Part shown: piece after piece, positions 23,938 through 32,406 of the stretch
Position numbering within the stretch: the first letter of the stretch is position 1
Layout: every line of letters begins with the position of its first letter
Source: Elusimicrobiota bacterium
Lineage (GTDB): Bacteria; Elusimicrobiota; Elusimicrobia; Elusimicrobiales; UBA9959
Length of the DNA: 32,904 nucleotides
Assembly (NCBI GenBank): GCA_016208085.1
Contig: JACQYT010000028.1
Location: forward strand, 1-32,904
Direction of reading: 5' to 3'
Translations under genes and position numbers: made by a program
The notes under the pieces: generated by a model
Told to the model about the DNA's origin: nothing
The model's database searches: none
Seen by the model: only the letters and a program-made list of their open reading frames with translations

Positions 23938-24187
23938 GTCCCACGAAGTCAGAGATATTTCATTCTCCGACAGCAAGATGCGCCTGCTGGTCGATGGTCG
24001 GGCCTACGAGATCGACATCTCCCGGCACTCAGCCAAACTCGCCGGCGCATCCCCCGAGCAGAGATCGCGTTTCGTCCTCTCGCCATCCGGCTATGGGATT
24101 CACTGGCCCGCCATTGACGAAGACCTTTCTATCGACGGGCTAATTGGCATCAGCCATAAATGCCCCGTCGCTAAATCTATCCAGTGA
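23930..24187 (+). CDS. DUF2442 protein
   Basis: 85 aa from ATG 23930, which overlaps the DUF4160 stop and has GGGAG 8 bases upstream; a longer frame from 23897 is unlikely. The pattern VRDISFSDSKMRLLVDGRAY ... SGYGIHWPAIDEDLSIDGLI is the DUF2442 fold, whose members often partner DUF4160. It is the second gene of the two-gene cassette set between the two parts of the carboxylase. Confidence 0.85.
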   Translation: MDRSHEVRDISFSDSKMRLLVDGRAYEIDISRHSAKLAGASPEQRSRFVLSPSGYGIHWPAIDEDLSIDGLIGISHKCPVAKSIQ

Positions 24188-24199
24188 ACAGGCCGCGGA

Positions 24200-24410
24200 A
24201 TAAAATGTCGAAGCGACATTTTATCCTACCCGGCACGGGGTTTTTATATCCCCGTGCCGGAGATGAGGGGGAAAAAAATTTCCCCCTCAAGGCTATGCCA
24301 GTGCCGCAACAAGAGCTATGCTCATTAAGCGGCCAAACTCCCTCTTGCCCCAAGGTTACCCCGCCCTTTAGGGCGGGGTATGGTAAAAATTTTTGCCGCA
24401 AAAATTTTTA
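24200..24410. terminator. Tandem run of five palindromes between convergent genes
   Basis: In order: ATAAAATGTCG-AAG-CGACATTTTAT (24200-24224); CCGGCACGGGG with a 9-base loop (24230-24260); GAGGGGGAAA-AAAA-TTTCCCCCTC (24265-24288); TACCCCGCCC-TTTA-GGGCGGGGTA (24357-24380); TAAAAATTTTTGC-C-GCAAAAATTTTTA (24384-24410). They lie between the DUF2442 and biotin carboxylase 3' ends, so they can terminate both transcripts. The first and last recur elsewhere in the window, and the CCCCGCCC stem resembles IS200/IS605-type ends. No gene is seen here. Confidence 0.7.
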
Positions 24411-24417
24411 ATCAATC

Positions 24418-25923
24418 TTAAATCTTCACTCCTGCGTCCGTACCAATTTCAAACGGGCCTAGCTCCTTCCACGGATTATAGCTTTGCTCCTTAGCTGCGG
24501 TTAAGCCCCCGCCTGGGGGGGAACCATGGGCGCGGCAGTATTCTACGCACGCAAGGGCGATCTCCATTCTTTCCCGTTTGGGTTTCCAATCTTCAAAAAA
24601 TCTGAAAATAAAGTCCGTGCAGGTCCTTCCGGCTGCGAACTCGGGGTGCGCAATTATGTCTATGAGAAAAGCGATGTTTGTGTTCACTCCCAGCGCCACG
24701 TACTCACGGAGCGCGGAGAGCATCCTGAGTCTGGCTTCCTCGCGCGTGGCGCCGCAGGTCACGAGCTTTGAAATGAGAGGATCGTAATACGTGCTTATCT
24801 CATCCGCCGAACCGAAACCGCTGTCGTTTCTTATATTGGGGCCGGATGGTTCCCTGTACAGATGGATCTTTCCGGCGGAGGGCAGGAAATTATTCTCGGG
24901 ATTTTCGGCATACACCCTGCATTCAATGGAATGTCCGCGCCGTATCAAATCAGCTTGAGCAAATCCCAGCTTTTCGCCCCCGGCCAAGCGCAACTGCTCC
25001 CTGACGAGATCTATGCCGGTCGTCATTTCCGTCACCGGATGCTCAACCTGGAGCCTGGTGTTCATCTCCAGGAAATAGAATTTGTCGGGCTCTTCAAAAA
25101 TAAATTCCACGGTGCCGGCGTTCACGTAGCCCACCGCCTTAGCGGCCTTCACGGCGGCGTCGGCCATCACCGCCCTCGTCGCGGATTTAAGGGCCGGGGA
25201 CGGAGTCTCTTCCACCACCTTCTGGTGCCTGCGCTGGATGGAACATTCCCTTTCAAAAAGATGAACGAGGCCGCCGTGGGCGTCCGCAAGTATCTGAAAT
25301 TCTATATGCCGGGGATTTACTATGTATTTCTCCACAAATACCCTGCCGTCGCCGAACGCCTTAAGAGCCTCTCTGCCGGCGGCCTCCAGCGCGCTCTGCA
25401 TCTGCTCCGGCCCGGTGACCAGGCGCATCCCTTTGCCGCCGCCGCCCGCCGCAGCCTTTATTATCAGCGGGTAGCCCAGTTTTTCAGCCTCCTTTAGGCA
25501 AACTTCCCCGGTCCCGCTTAGAAACGGCACCACGGGAACCCCCGCTTTGCGCATGACTTCCTTGCTCGCCACTTTATCGCCCATCAGGGCGATTGTTTCC
25601 GCTTTGGGCCCTACAAAGACGAGCCCGGCGTCCGCCACCCTGGAAGCGAACTTCCCATTTTCCGAGAGAAAACCGTAGCCGGGATGAACGGCGTCGCAGC
25701 CGCTTGCCCTGGCCGCCGAGATGATCCTGTCCATGTCAAGATAGCTTTTAAGCGGAGGGGCTTCTCCAATCTCTATGGCTTCGTCGGCGGCAAGGACATG
25801 GCGGCACTTGCGGTCAATATCGCTGTGCACCGCGACGCAGCGTATCCCTAGTTCGCGGGCGCTTCGGATAATCCTGACGGCGATTTCTCCCCTGTTGGCG
25901 ACAAGGAGCTTCTTTATTCCCAC
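24418..25923 (-). CDS. Biotin carboxylase part of an acyl-CoA carboxylase alpha subunit
   Basis: 501 aa from GTG 25923 (KKLLVANRGEIAVRIIRSAR). It shows the ATP-grasp marks AAAGGGGKGMRLV, ERECSIQRRHQKVVEE and the signature EMNTRLQVEHPVTEMTTG; MGDK is present. It carboxylates biotin with bicarbonate and ATP. After the carboxylase core the protein continues into a linker (NPWKELGPFEIG) that in MCC/PCC alpha subunits runs straight into the biotin domain, here a separate gene. It overlaps the hydratase stop by 10 bases, so the two are coupled. With a methylglutaconyl-CoA hydratase-like neighbour, methylcrotonyl-CoA carboxylase is the best guess; the beta subunit is not in the window. Confidence 0.92.
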   Translation of the reverse strand: MGIKKLLVANRGEIAVRIIRSARELGIRCVAVHSDIDRKCRHVLAADEAIEIGEAPPLKSYLDMDRIISAARASGCDAVHPGYGFLSENGKFASRVADAGLVFVGPKAETIALMGDKVASKEVMRKAGVPVVPFLSGTGEVCLKEAEKLGYPLIIKAAAGGGGKGMRLVTGPEQMQSALEAAGREALKAFGDGRVFVEKYIVNPRHIEFQILADAHGGLVHLFERECSIQRRHQKVVEETPSPALKSATRAVMADAAVKAAKAVGYVNAGTVEFIFEEPDKFYFLEMNTRLQVEHPVTEMTTGIDLVREQLRLAGGEKLGFAQADLIRRGHSIECRVYAENPENNFLPSAGKIHLYREPSGPNIRNDSGFGSADEISTYYDPLISKLVTCGATREEARLRMLSALREYVALGVNTNIAFLIDIIAHPEFAAGRTCTDFIFRFFEDWKPKRERMEIALACVEYCRAHGSPPGGGLTAAKEQSYNPWKELGPFEIGTDAGVKI

Positions 25924-26690
25924 TCTATTTTCCTTTTCTCAAAAAAGGCGTCTATCCCCCTGTGGGCTTCCTCCCCGGTTCTTATTTTCGCCAGCGCCGA
26001 AGCGGTGTAACGCGCGGCCGCGTCAAGCGGCATAAGGGGGACGTCCCGGAAAAGCTGTTTGCACATCCCCTGCGCCTTCGGAGCGGCGCGCTCAAACAGC
26101 CGGGCTTTTTCAAGTGCGGCCTCAAGCGCTTTTTGGCGCTCGCAGATATAATCAACCAGCCCGGCCTCTATTGCGGCCCGGGCGGAAAATCTCTCTCCGC
26201 TCATGAAATATTCCTTAAGCTTTGCCCTATTGGAGCACCTCATAAAAAGGTACGGGGAAATACAGGCCGGGACCACTCCTATTTTAACCTCGCTCAGGCC
26301 GAAGACGGCGTCCCGGGCCGCGATGACAACGTCGGAAACGGCTAAAAACCCCATGCCGCCGCCAAGAGCTGTCCCGTTTACCGCCGCGATAACCGGTTTA
26401 TCCAGGTCATAGACGGCCCTGAACATGGCGGAAAGTTTCAGCGTGTCCTCCAGATGTTTCTCATATGGGGCCTGACGGCTTGCGCCCAGCCAATTAAGAT
26501 CGGCCCCGGCGCAGAACGATTTACCTTCGCCTGTTATTATCACGCTGCGCACGTCCGGCTGCGAGGAAAACGCCAAAAAAGCTTCCGTAAGCTCCGAAAT
26601 CATCGCCGCGTCAAAAGCGTTGTGCACCTCGGGCCTGGACAGCCATACTTCGGCTGTTTTGCCTGTTTTTTTTATTTTTATCGTTTTCAT
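25914..26690 (-). CDS. Enoyl-CoA hydratase family, methylglutaconyl-CoA hydratase-like
   Basis: 258 aa from ATG 26690 (MKTIKIKKTGK). Crotonase marks are SFCAGADLNWL and ALGGGMGFLAVSDVVIA (oxyanion holes and acidic residues), and GLSEVKIGVVPACISPY, the form typical of methylglutaconyl-CoA hydratases of leucine breakdown. That enzyme interconverts 3-methylglutaconyl-CoA and HMG-CoA, linking this region to the HMG-CoA synthase 19 kb away. A second ATG at 26708 lies in the same frame. Both are inside or beside a 25-bp palindrome and neither has a ribosome site, so translation may be structure-controlled. Confidence 0.88.
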   Translation of the reverse strand: MKTIKIKKTGKTAEVWLSRPEVHNAFDAAMISELTEAFLAFSSQPDVRSVIITGEGKSFCAGADLNWLGASRQAPYEKHLEDTLKLSAMFRAVYDLDKPVIAAVNGTALGGGMGFLAVSDVVIAARDAVFGLSEVKIGVVPACISPYLFMRCSNRAKLKEYFMSGERFSARAAIEAGLVDYICERQKALEAALEKARLFERAAPKAQGMCKQLFRDVPLMPLDAAARYTASALAKIRTGEEAHRGIDAFFEKRKIEWE

Positions 26691-26713
26691 AAAATGTTGA
26701 AGCAACATTTTAT
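26689..26713. repeat. ATAAAATGTTG palindrome over the hydratase start
   Basis: ATAAAATGTTG-AAG-CAACATTTTAT is the same 11+3+11 design as 24200-24224, with a paired C-to-T / G-to-A change that keeps the stem. It is followed at 26716-26728 by GCAAAAATTTTTA, half of the other palindrome family, which again abuts a stop codon (26729). Confidence 0.75.
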
Positions 26714-26728
26714 CCGCAAAAATTTTTA

Positions 26729-27365
26729 CTAAAATTTCTTTTTAACGCTCAGCTTCTGCGCGTTGCTCAGTTCGCCGAACGGGGACATGGAATAATCCAG
26801 CCCGGTGTTGAAGAAAGACAGGCCTACGCCAGCGGAGAATTCACCCGCGCCCTTGTTCCCAGTCCCCAACCCCGATCCCCAACCCCCGGTTCCGTTCATC
26901 ATATATCCTGTTCTCAGCGCAAAGCCGGGCATAAGGTTATAATTCATGCCCAGATTGTAATTATACTGTTTTTCACGGATAAACCGCTTGAGGTCCAGCG
27001 ATAAACACGCCGGGCAAGGCCGTCACAAGCAGCCCGGTTGAAACGGACAGCGGCAGCTGGTCAGACTGGGCAATGTAGCGCATGGGCGTGCCGAGGTTTT
27101 GCACCGCAAGCGCCACATATACCGGCAAGCCGGTAAGCCTCCTGCCCGCGCCTATGTCCACGGCAAAGGCGCTCGCCCTGCTGCCCGCTATGGAGCTTTG
27201 AATATATTTTACCGCGCCGCCCAGGGCGTAAGGGCCGAAGTTTTTCGCCGCGCCCAGCGCTATTGACTGGTCGTAAGCGTTAAACCCGCCGGTGCGGCCC
27301 CTGTTAGCCGCGCGCCCTTCCATCGCGCCAGTCGTCAGCCGCGTAAATCCCAATCCCATAACCAT
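26729..27365 (-). pseudogene. Truncated, frameshifted PorV-like outer-membrane protein
   Basis: Two frames belong together. 27365-26973 holds GLGFTRLTTGAMEGRA, AYDQSIALGAAKNFGPYALG and VDIGAGRRL; a shift near 27000 continues as SLDLKRFIREKQYNYNLGMN, then PGFALRTGYM and GVGLSFFNTGLDYSMSPFGE to the stop at 26729. PorV/UPF0164 proteins are normally over 300 aa with a signal peptide; here only about 210 aa remain and the N-terminal third is missing, cut where heptad element D begins. A G-rich period-7 tract (26857-26889) is inside the second part. It is probably non-functional. Confidence 0.7.
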
Positions 27366-27378
27366 CCCCGTGTTTTTT

Positions 27379-27413
27379 ACTCTACCCTCTACCCTATCCC
27401 CTCTACCCTACCG
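27379..27413. repeat. Heptad G-tract element D, single arm
   Basis: The minus strand reads CGGTAGGGTAGAGGGG, then ATAGGGTAGAGGGTAGAG, giving four G-tracts with 3-4 base spacers. It contains the TAG stop of the giant gene (27408-27410) in the same register as in element A. No central palindrome is present; the truncated PorV-like gene follows. Confidence 0.75.
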
Positions 27414-30400
27414 TACCACCCCAAACTTCCCTGTCTTCTTCAGGTTTTTTCCGGCTTTTTCGGCCTCAATGTAATAGTAGTAAACGCCGCTCGGGATATG
27501 CCCGCGCCAGGCGTATTCGTAGGCGTAGTTTACCCCGTTGCCGTCGTCCAGGGCGGCGGGCGCGCCGGTGATAGTATGCTCATGCGCCGGCCTGCCTAAA
27601 ACCGTATAGATTTTTATAGTGACCTTGTCGGCTATGCCGCATTCTATATGGAAGGTCGGGACCGCCCCGCCTTTGGCCGGGTTCGGGAATACGTACACTT
27701 CACCCAGTCTGAACACCGGATCCGGCCCGGCTAAACCTTTCAGGGCTGAAGCTTCGGTCCCCAGGGCGGAAACTTTCTTTTTCCCGCCGCTGTCGGCTGT
27801 AACGATAACAACATGCGGCAGGTTTTCGCCTGACTGGACAAAATTACCGGTTCCGCTTACCGCCGCCGTTTTTGCGAAGTAGTGTCCGCCAAGTACCGCG
27901 TTGCCGGCCAGTTTCAGATGAGAATACGGGGCATACAGGCAGGCCAGAAAATCGGTCCCGCCGGTAAAGTCTACGCTGGAAGTTGTGCTCACAAATATAT
28001 TGAGGTTTGAAGCTGCGCCTCCGGCATTGACCGAACTGCCCCCGCTTATTTTTATGCCACCCTCCACCAGTATGTCAACTTTGCCTGCAACCGTAATGCT
28101 TGAGCCTCCGGCAAACTCCAGCCCCTTGAAATAATAAGTCCCTGTTGAAAGAGTAAGACCTGCTTTTGAAGTCACGACGAGTTTTCCATCTATCAGATAA
28201 TCCTTCGGTATCGCGCTGTTTGCTTTTTCCGCTTCGCGCTTTGCGCTTTCCGTTATCGCTGCCATATACACAGGCTCGGGATGGACCGGCGCCGCGCCGC
28301 TGACTTTTTGGCCGGTTATCTGCGCCTTGCCGCTTACGGTTATCGTGCTTGCCGTAACGTCGCCCAGTATCCGCGCGTTGCCGCTTACGGAAACAACGGC
28401 GTTGGATTTTACCGTACCGACGATATCCGACGTGCCTGACATATTCAGCCCCGAAACCGCTATAAGCCCGTCCTCCCGCCACGTTGTCACGGAAACCCGT
28501 ATTTCTTTGGAGATTTCGACGTTGCCGGTGTTGTCTTTGGACCAGTACCTTATTATGAACGCCCCCTGCGCCAGTTTAAATGATTCCAGATAGGCGGCCA
28601 CAGGCGCGCGAACGCCGGTATGGGCGTCCTCCAACTCATAGTAAATGCTGTTGAGACCGGAGGCGACATCGCCGGAAACTGGGTCAAAAGCCGAAAGCGT
28701 CACAGGGGTGTCCGGCGTCAACACTGGCAGGCCAAAGACCTCAAATCTCGGCTCGCCAAGGCTTATGGCCGTGACTGGCGGCGTGTTATCCACCGCCAGG
28801 TTCGCCGTTTTCAACTGCTCGGCGTTTTGCACCCGGTCCAGGCTGTAGTACTCCAATATATACAGGCCTTCCGTCAGTATAGTAAAGCTGCCCGCGTATA
28901 CCTGCCAGTCCCCGGCCAGTCCCAAGCCCCCAAGCCCCGCTCTGTTTATTCTGTACTTCGTTATCAGCACGCCCGAGGCCGTATCATTGCTTAGCGGATC
29001 GGCGGGCGTAAGAACTATCCCCGAATTCTCGGTGATGTAAATCAGATCATCGCCGGGCGGCGAGTACCGCGCTCCACTTATCGTCAGCTCGGTAGCCGGG
29101 GCTGTCATATCAACCCACAGCTCCGAGGTTTTGGCCGTTTCCACATTGTCCACGTAGTCGGCGGAATAGAAGGAAACCAGGCGTCTGCCTTCGGCATTCA
29201 GCTTGAACACAGCATAGTTATCGTACGCGCCGCCGTCAACGGTGTATCTGGTCTCTTTTACCCCGACGGAAACTTCATTTACAATCGGGTCCGCGGCTGT
29301 TATCACTATGTCCGTCCTCGGGCTGACATACTGCCTGTCCCCTTTGTACTGGTCGCCGGACAGACTTAACACGCTCACGGGCGCGGTTCCGTCCATGTAA
29401 ATATGAGTGGACTTGAATACTTCTGTGTTCTCAACGCGGTCCGACGCCCGATAGGTTATAGAGTGTTTGCCCTCGCCCAGCGCTATCGGCTGGGTATAGA
29501 CCGCCGGCAGGCCGTCGTTGTCCACGTACTCTATGGCCTTAACGCCGGAAGCCGCGCCGCCGACAACAGGGTCATTGGCAGTAAATCTGAATTTTGTGTC
29601 CAGCGAGGCATAGAAACTGCCGGCCCCGGCGCCGGGATATTGTCTGCCGCCCACAATATTAAGGGCGCTTAACGGCGCCGTGCCGTCCACAAATACCGCG
29701 CTGGATCTTTCCACTTCCAGGTTCTCCACATTATCCCTGCTGCGGTATTTGACGAGGTAATTGCCGCCCGCGCTCGGCAGAGTGAATTTAAGCGGCGAGG
29801 TTAAATCGCCGCCGTCATTTATATTACAGACCGTTTCCTTTACGCCGCTGGCAAAGCCGCCAGGGTCGGCCGCGGCAAGCTCAAAGAGCGTCCAGGTTGA
29901 AACATAATTCAGATAAGCCGGGCCCCAAGTCCGGTTGAACGCCGTCTGCGGCGCAGTAAAATCGGCTATGAACGGATAGTTATTGACCGCTTCGGTATTA
30001 TCCAGGTTGTCCGCGCTGTAATAGGCAAGAATATGCCTGCCCTCTCCCAGCGAAGAGATTTCCAGCTCTAAGATATACGCCAGCCAACCGCCGTCGTCCC
30101 ATCTGTAATTGGTCTTCTTCAGTCCGCTCGCCACGCCGTTTGAGCTTACATCAACACCGATTAATTCCAAAACTGCGCCGGAGTTATGGTAAATGTTTTC
30201 CCCCGCTCTATACACTATCCCCTCTACCCTAAACCCTGTCTTTGGAGCCGTGTTATCTACAATAAACGTGCTGATATTTATTTTTTCCAGGTTCCCCAAT
30301 ATATCTTCCGAATTGTAGGCAAGGCTATACCTCCCATCGGCTTCTTTATCCAGAGTAAACGTGGATATGAACAGCGCTCCCTGCTTCGGCTTCGGGTTCT

Positions 30401-32369
30401 TAAAGGCCAGTTCTCTGACCTCTGACCCCTGACCCCTGACCTCTATCCCCTGCCGTTTCACACCCAATCCTATCCCATCCCCGGCCTGCACCAAATCGTC
30501 CAGACTCTCAAGCTTCAGTTCCTTGTCCTTCCTTATATATATGTTCCCGCCGCCCGCATACAGCGGCCCGCTCACCGTTAGTTCCGTAACCGGCGGCAGC
30601 ACGTCGTGGATAACCTTAAACAGTCCACCTGCCGCGGAACTTGCGTTATCCGCAAAATCCGTCGCGCTTACCGTCAGCCGCCAAATCCCGTCGTCAATAT
30701 CCAGCGGCTCTATCGCCTGGCCATTGACGACCGCCACGCTCGCCGGCCTTAAACCGCGCGGACTTCCCCTGTCTTCCACCTGGGTCAGCAGCGCCGTTAT
30801 TGCCGGCGCGGGGTCAAGGTTATCCATTACCGCAAAGACTATTCCTATTCTATCTTTCGTGGCCACATAAACACTATTTGCTATCGGCGAAGAAATACTT
30901 ATTTGCGGCGCAGTCCTCTCCCACACAAAGAAATCGTCCCCTTGAGTAAAATCCCCAAAATCCTCAAAAAGATCAAAATTCCTAACCCGCCAGAAATACT
31001 TACCCTCCGGCAATAACCTGTCTAATGTGAAAACAGCATCGGCAGAAAACACCATACCGCTGTCAAAAACCGGAGCAGTGAAATTCAAACTTTCATCGGC
31101 GATTTGCAGGACATACGCGCCCTGCTTATCATCGGGATCGGTGTCTCTGAAATGCCATGTAAAGACCGGGGCAGATGAATTCAACGGCGGATTTGACTTG
31201 CCGTTTACTTTCAGGTCAGAAGCTGATAAAGGCGGCTGATTCGGAGATTTGAGCAGGTAAAGACCGCCTGTATCGCCTAAAAATGCCGCTTTCCCGCGGC
31301 TCAAGGCAATGGGTGATAAAACTTTAGCGGCTAAGGGAGTTTTGGATACAAGGGACCCGCTTGCAACCATCAGGGTATAAAGATTTTTATCATTGGCGCC
31401 CGCCAAAAGTTTGTCTCCTATTATTGCCGGCACTGAATAACTCGCGGCGTCCATTTTAAGTTTCCACAATAACGAGCCGTTTGACTTGGCCAACGCATAT
31501 ATCTGGCCGTCGCGTGAAACAGCGTGTATGGCATCAGAGGAAATTGCCAGCGCCATAGTTGCCGGAGATCCAACGTCATAAGTCCAGATTATAGCGCCGT
31601 CCTGGGTCCGCAATGCTCTTATTTTTCCGTCATAGGAACCGACAAACACGGTTTGACCGTCAACGGAAGGGGCGGAGCCGATCTGGCTTTGAATGTTTTT
31701 TTTCCACAATAAGACGCCGCTAAGTTTATCCAGGGCAAAAATGTCGCCGTTTATAGTTGCCGTATATACCCGGGATTGATCTGCCGCCGGTGATGACCGG
31801 ATATAGTCGTTACCCAGGTCTGTTTTCCAGGCAAGCTCGCCATTTTCAATTTTTAGCGCATATAACATGCCGCTGGTGGAGGCCGCAAATATAAGGTTGT
31901 CTTGAACTACCGGCGAGGTGTTTATTGCAGTTCCTGCCGCATAAACCCATACGACTTTTCCATCGGAAGCGGCAAGCGCGTAAATTTTACCGTCGGATGT
32001 CGCAAAGTAAACGATGTCGTTATGATACAGCGGCGCGGAATGGACAATCCCGTCAACCTTTAGCGACCATAACTGCGCTCCGGTGGTTTTGTTAAAAGCG
32101 GAGAGCTTTCCGTTAGAGAACGCTGTATATACAGCATTATTTGCCTGTATCGCTGAAGAAAAACCAAAGGAATCGGCGCCGCTTTCAGCTTGCCAGTAGT
32201 TCTCCAGCGGAAGACGGATAAAATCCTCAGCATTGTTTGCGCTGTGACGGCTATCAAGCTGAAACATCTGCCATTCAGCCGCCCGTGCGCCCATCACGGC
32301 AAGGCAGAGAATAAAAGCGGAGAGGCAAAGCAAACTTCTCCGGAGATTTTGAATATGAGCCCTTTTCAT
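27408..32369 (-). CDS. Giant secreted beta-propeller/Ig-repeat surface protein
   Basis: 1653 aa from ATG 32369. A signal peptide (RRSLLCLSAFILCLAVMGAR) is followed by PQQ-type propeller repeats of the form LYALKIENGELAWKTDLG and IRALRTQDGAIIWTYDVGSP up to about residue 360. Next come a fibronectin-like domain, then about eight OmpL47-like repeats (TAP...LTISG.Y...DP...ASGVK...Y...EG.H.I.Y.S.D...N.E), then a bactofilin-like stretch (VSGNARILGDVTASTITVSG). The C-terminus is a FlgD/secretion-tail-type Ig domain (VYVFPNPAKGGAVPTFHIEC ... SGVYYYYIEAEKAGKN). It is probably exported and surface-held. Several period-7 tracts are inserted in frame, and the stop codon lies in element D. Confidence 0.9.
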   Translation of the reverse strand: MKRAHIQNLRRSLLCLSAFILCLAVMGARAAEWQMFQLDSRHSANNAEDFIRLPLENYWQAESGADSFGFSSAIQANNAVYTAFSNGKLSAFNKTTGAQLWSLKVDGIVHSAPLYHNDIVYFATSDGKIYALAASDGKVVWVYAAGTAINTSPVVQDNLIFAASTSGMLYALKIENGELAWKTDLGNDYIRSSPAADQSRVYTATINGDIFALDKLSGVLLWKKNIQSQIGSAPSVDGQTVFVGSYDGKIRALRTQDGAIIWTYDVGSPATMALAISSDAIHAVSRDGQIYALAKSNGSLLWKLKMDAASYSVPAIIGDKLLAGANDKNLYTLMVASGSLVSKTPLAAKVLSPIALSRGKAAFLGDTGGLYLLKSPNQPPLSASDLKVNGKSNPPLNSSAPVFTWHFRDTDPDDKQGAYVLQIADESLNFTAPVFDSGMVFSADAVFTLDRLLPEGKYFWRVRNFDLFEDFGDFTQGDDFFVWERTAPQISISSPIANSVYVATKDRIGIVFAVMDNLDPAPAITALLTQVEDRGSPRGLRPASVAVVNGQAIEPLDIDDGIWRLTVSATDFADNASSAAGGLFKVIHDVLPPVTELTVSGPLYAGGGNIYIRKDKELKLESLDDLVQAGDGIGLGVKRQGIEVRGQGSEVRELAFKNPKPKQGALFISTFTLDKEADGRYSLAYNSEDILGNLEKINISTFIVDNTAPKTGFRVEGIVYRAGENIYHNSGAVLELIGVDVSSNGVASGLKKTNYRWDDGGWLAYILELEISSLGEGRHILAYYSADNLDNTEAVNNYPFIADFTAPQTAFNRTWGPAYLNYVSTWTLFELAAADPGGFASGVKETVCNINDGGDLTSPLKFTLPSAGGNYLVKYRSRDNVENLEVERSSAVFVDGTAPLSALNIVGGRQYPGAGAGSFYASLDTKFRFTANDPVVGGAASGVKAIEYVDNDGLPAVYTQPIALGEGKHSITYRASDRVENTEVFKSTHIYMDGTAPVSVLSLSGDQYKGDRQYVSPRTDIVITAADPIVNEVSVGVKETRYTVDGGAYDNYAVFKLNAEGRRLVSFYSADYVDNVETAKTSELWVDMTAPATELTISGARYSPPGDDLIYITENSGIVLTPADPLSNDTASGVLITKYRINRAGLGGLGLAGDWQVYAGSFTILTEGLYILEYYSLDRVQNAEQLKTANLAVDNTPPVTAISLGEPRFEVFGLPVLTPDTPVTLSAFDPVSGDVASGLNSIYYELEDAHTGVRAPVAAYLESFKLAQGAFIIRYWSKDNTGNVEISKEIRVSVTTWREDGLIAVSGLNMSGTSDIVGTVKSNAVVSVSGNARILGDVTASTITVSGKAQITGQKVSGAAPVHPEPVYMAAITESAKREAEKANSAIPKDYLIDGKLVVTSKAGLTLSTGTYYFKGLEFAGGSSITVAGKVDILVEGGIKISGGSSVNAGGAASNLNIFVSTTSSVDFTGGTDFLACLYAPYSHLKLAGNAVLGGHYFAKTAAVSGTGNFVQSGENLPHVVIVTADSGGKKKVSALGTEASALKGLAGPDPVFRLGEVYVFPNPAKGGAVPTFHIECGIADKVTIKIYTVLGRPAHEHTITGAPAALDDGNGVNYAYEYAWRGHIPSGVYYYYIEAEKAGKNLKKTGKFGVVR
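28907..28939. repeat. G-rich tract inside the giant gene
   Basis: The minus strand has GGGGCTTGGGGGCTTGGG and, further on, CCGGGGACTGG; in frame it encodes AGLGGLGLAGDW, which is absent from the neighbouring Ig repeats. Four G-tracts fit a quadruplex pattern. Confidence 0.5.
30206..30238. repeat. In-frame heptad tract in the giant gene (copy E)
   Basis: The minus strand reads CAGGGTTTAGGGTAGAGGGG then ATAGTGTATAGAG, the same GGG-TTTA / GGG-TAGA units as element C. It encodes TGFRVEGIVYR at the place where other repeats have a beta strand such as ELTISGARY, so the tract has been absorbed into the fold. Confidence 0.7.
30413..30454. repeat. In-frame heptad tract in the giant gene (copy F)
   Basis: Period-7 units GGGGTCA/GAGGTCA on the minus strand encode GIEVRGQGSEVRE, an insertion between VKR and LAFKNPKPKQG that the neighbouring Ig repeats lack. 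Three heptads equal seven codons, so such tracts can grow or shrink by 21 bases without breaking the frame. Confidence 0.7.
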
Positions 32370-32406
32370 AACCCAGCCTAAAACTGAAACCCAATCTCGA
32401 CGCACT

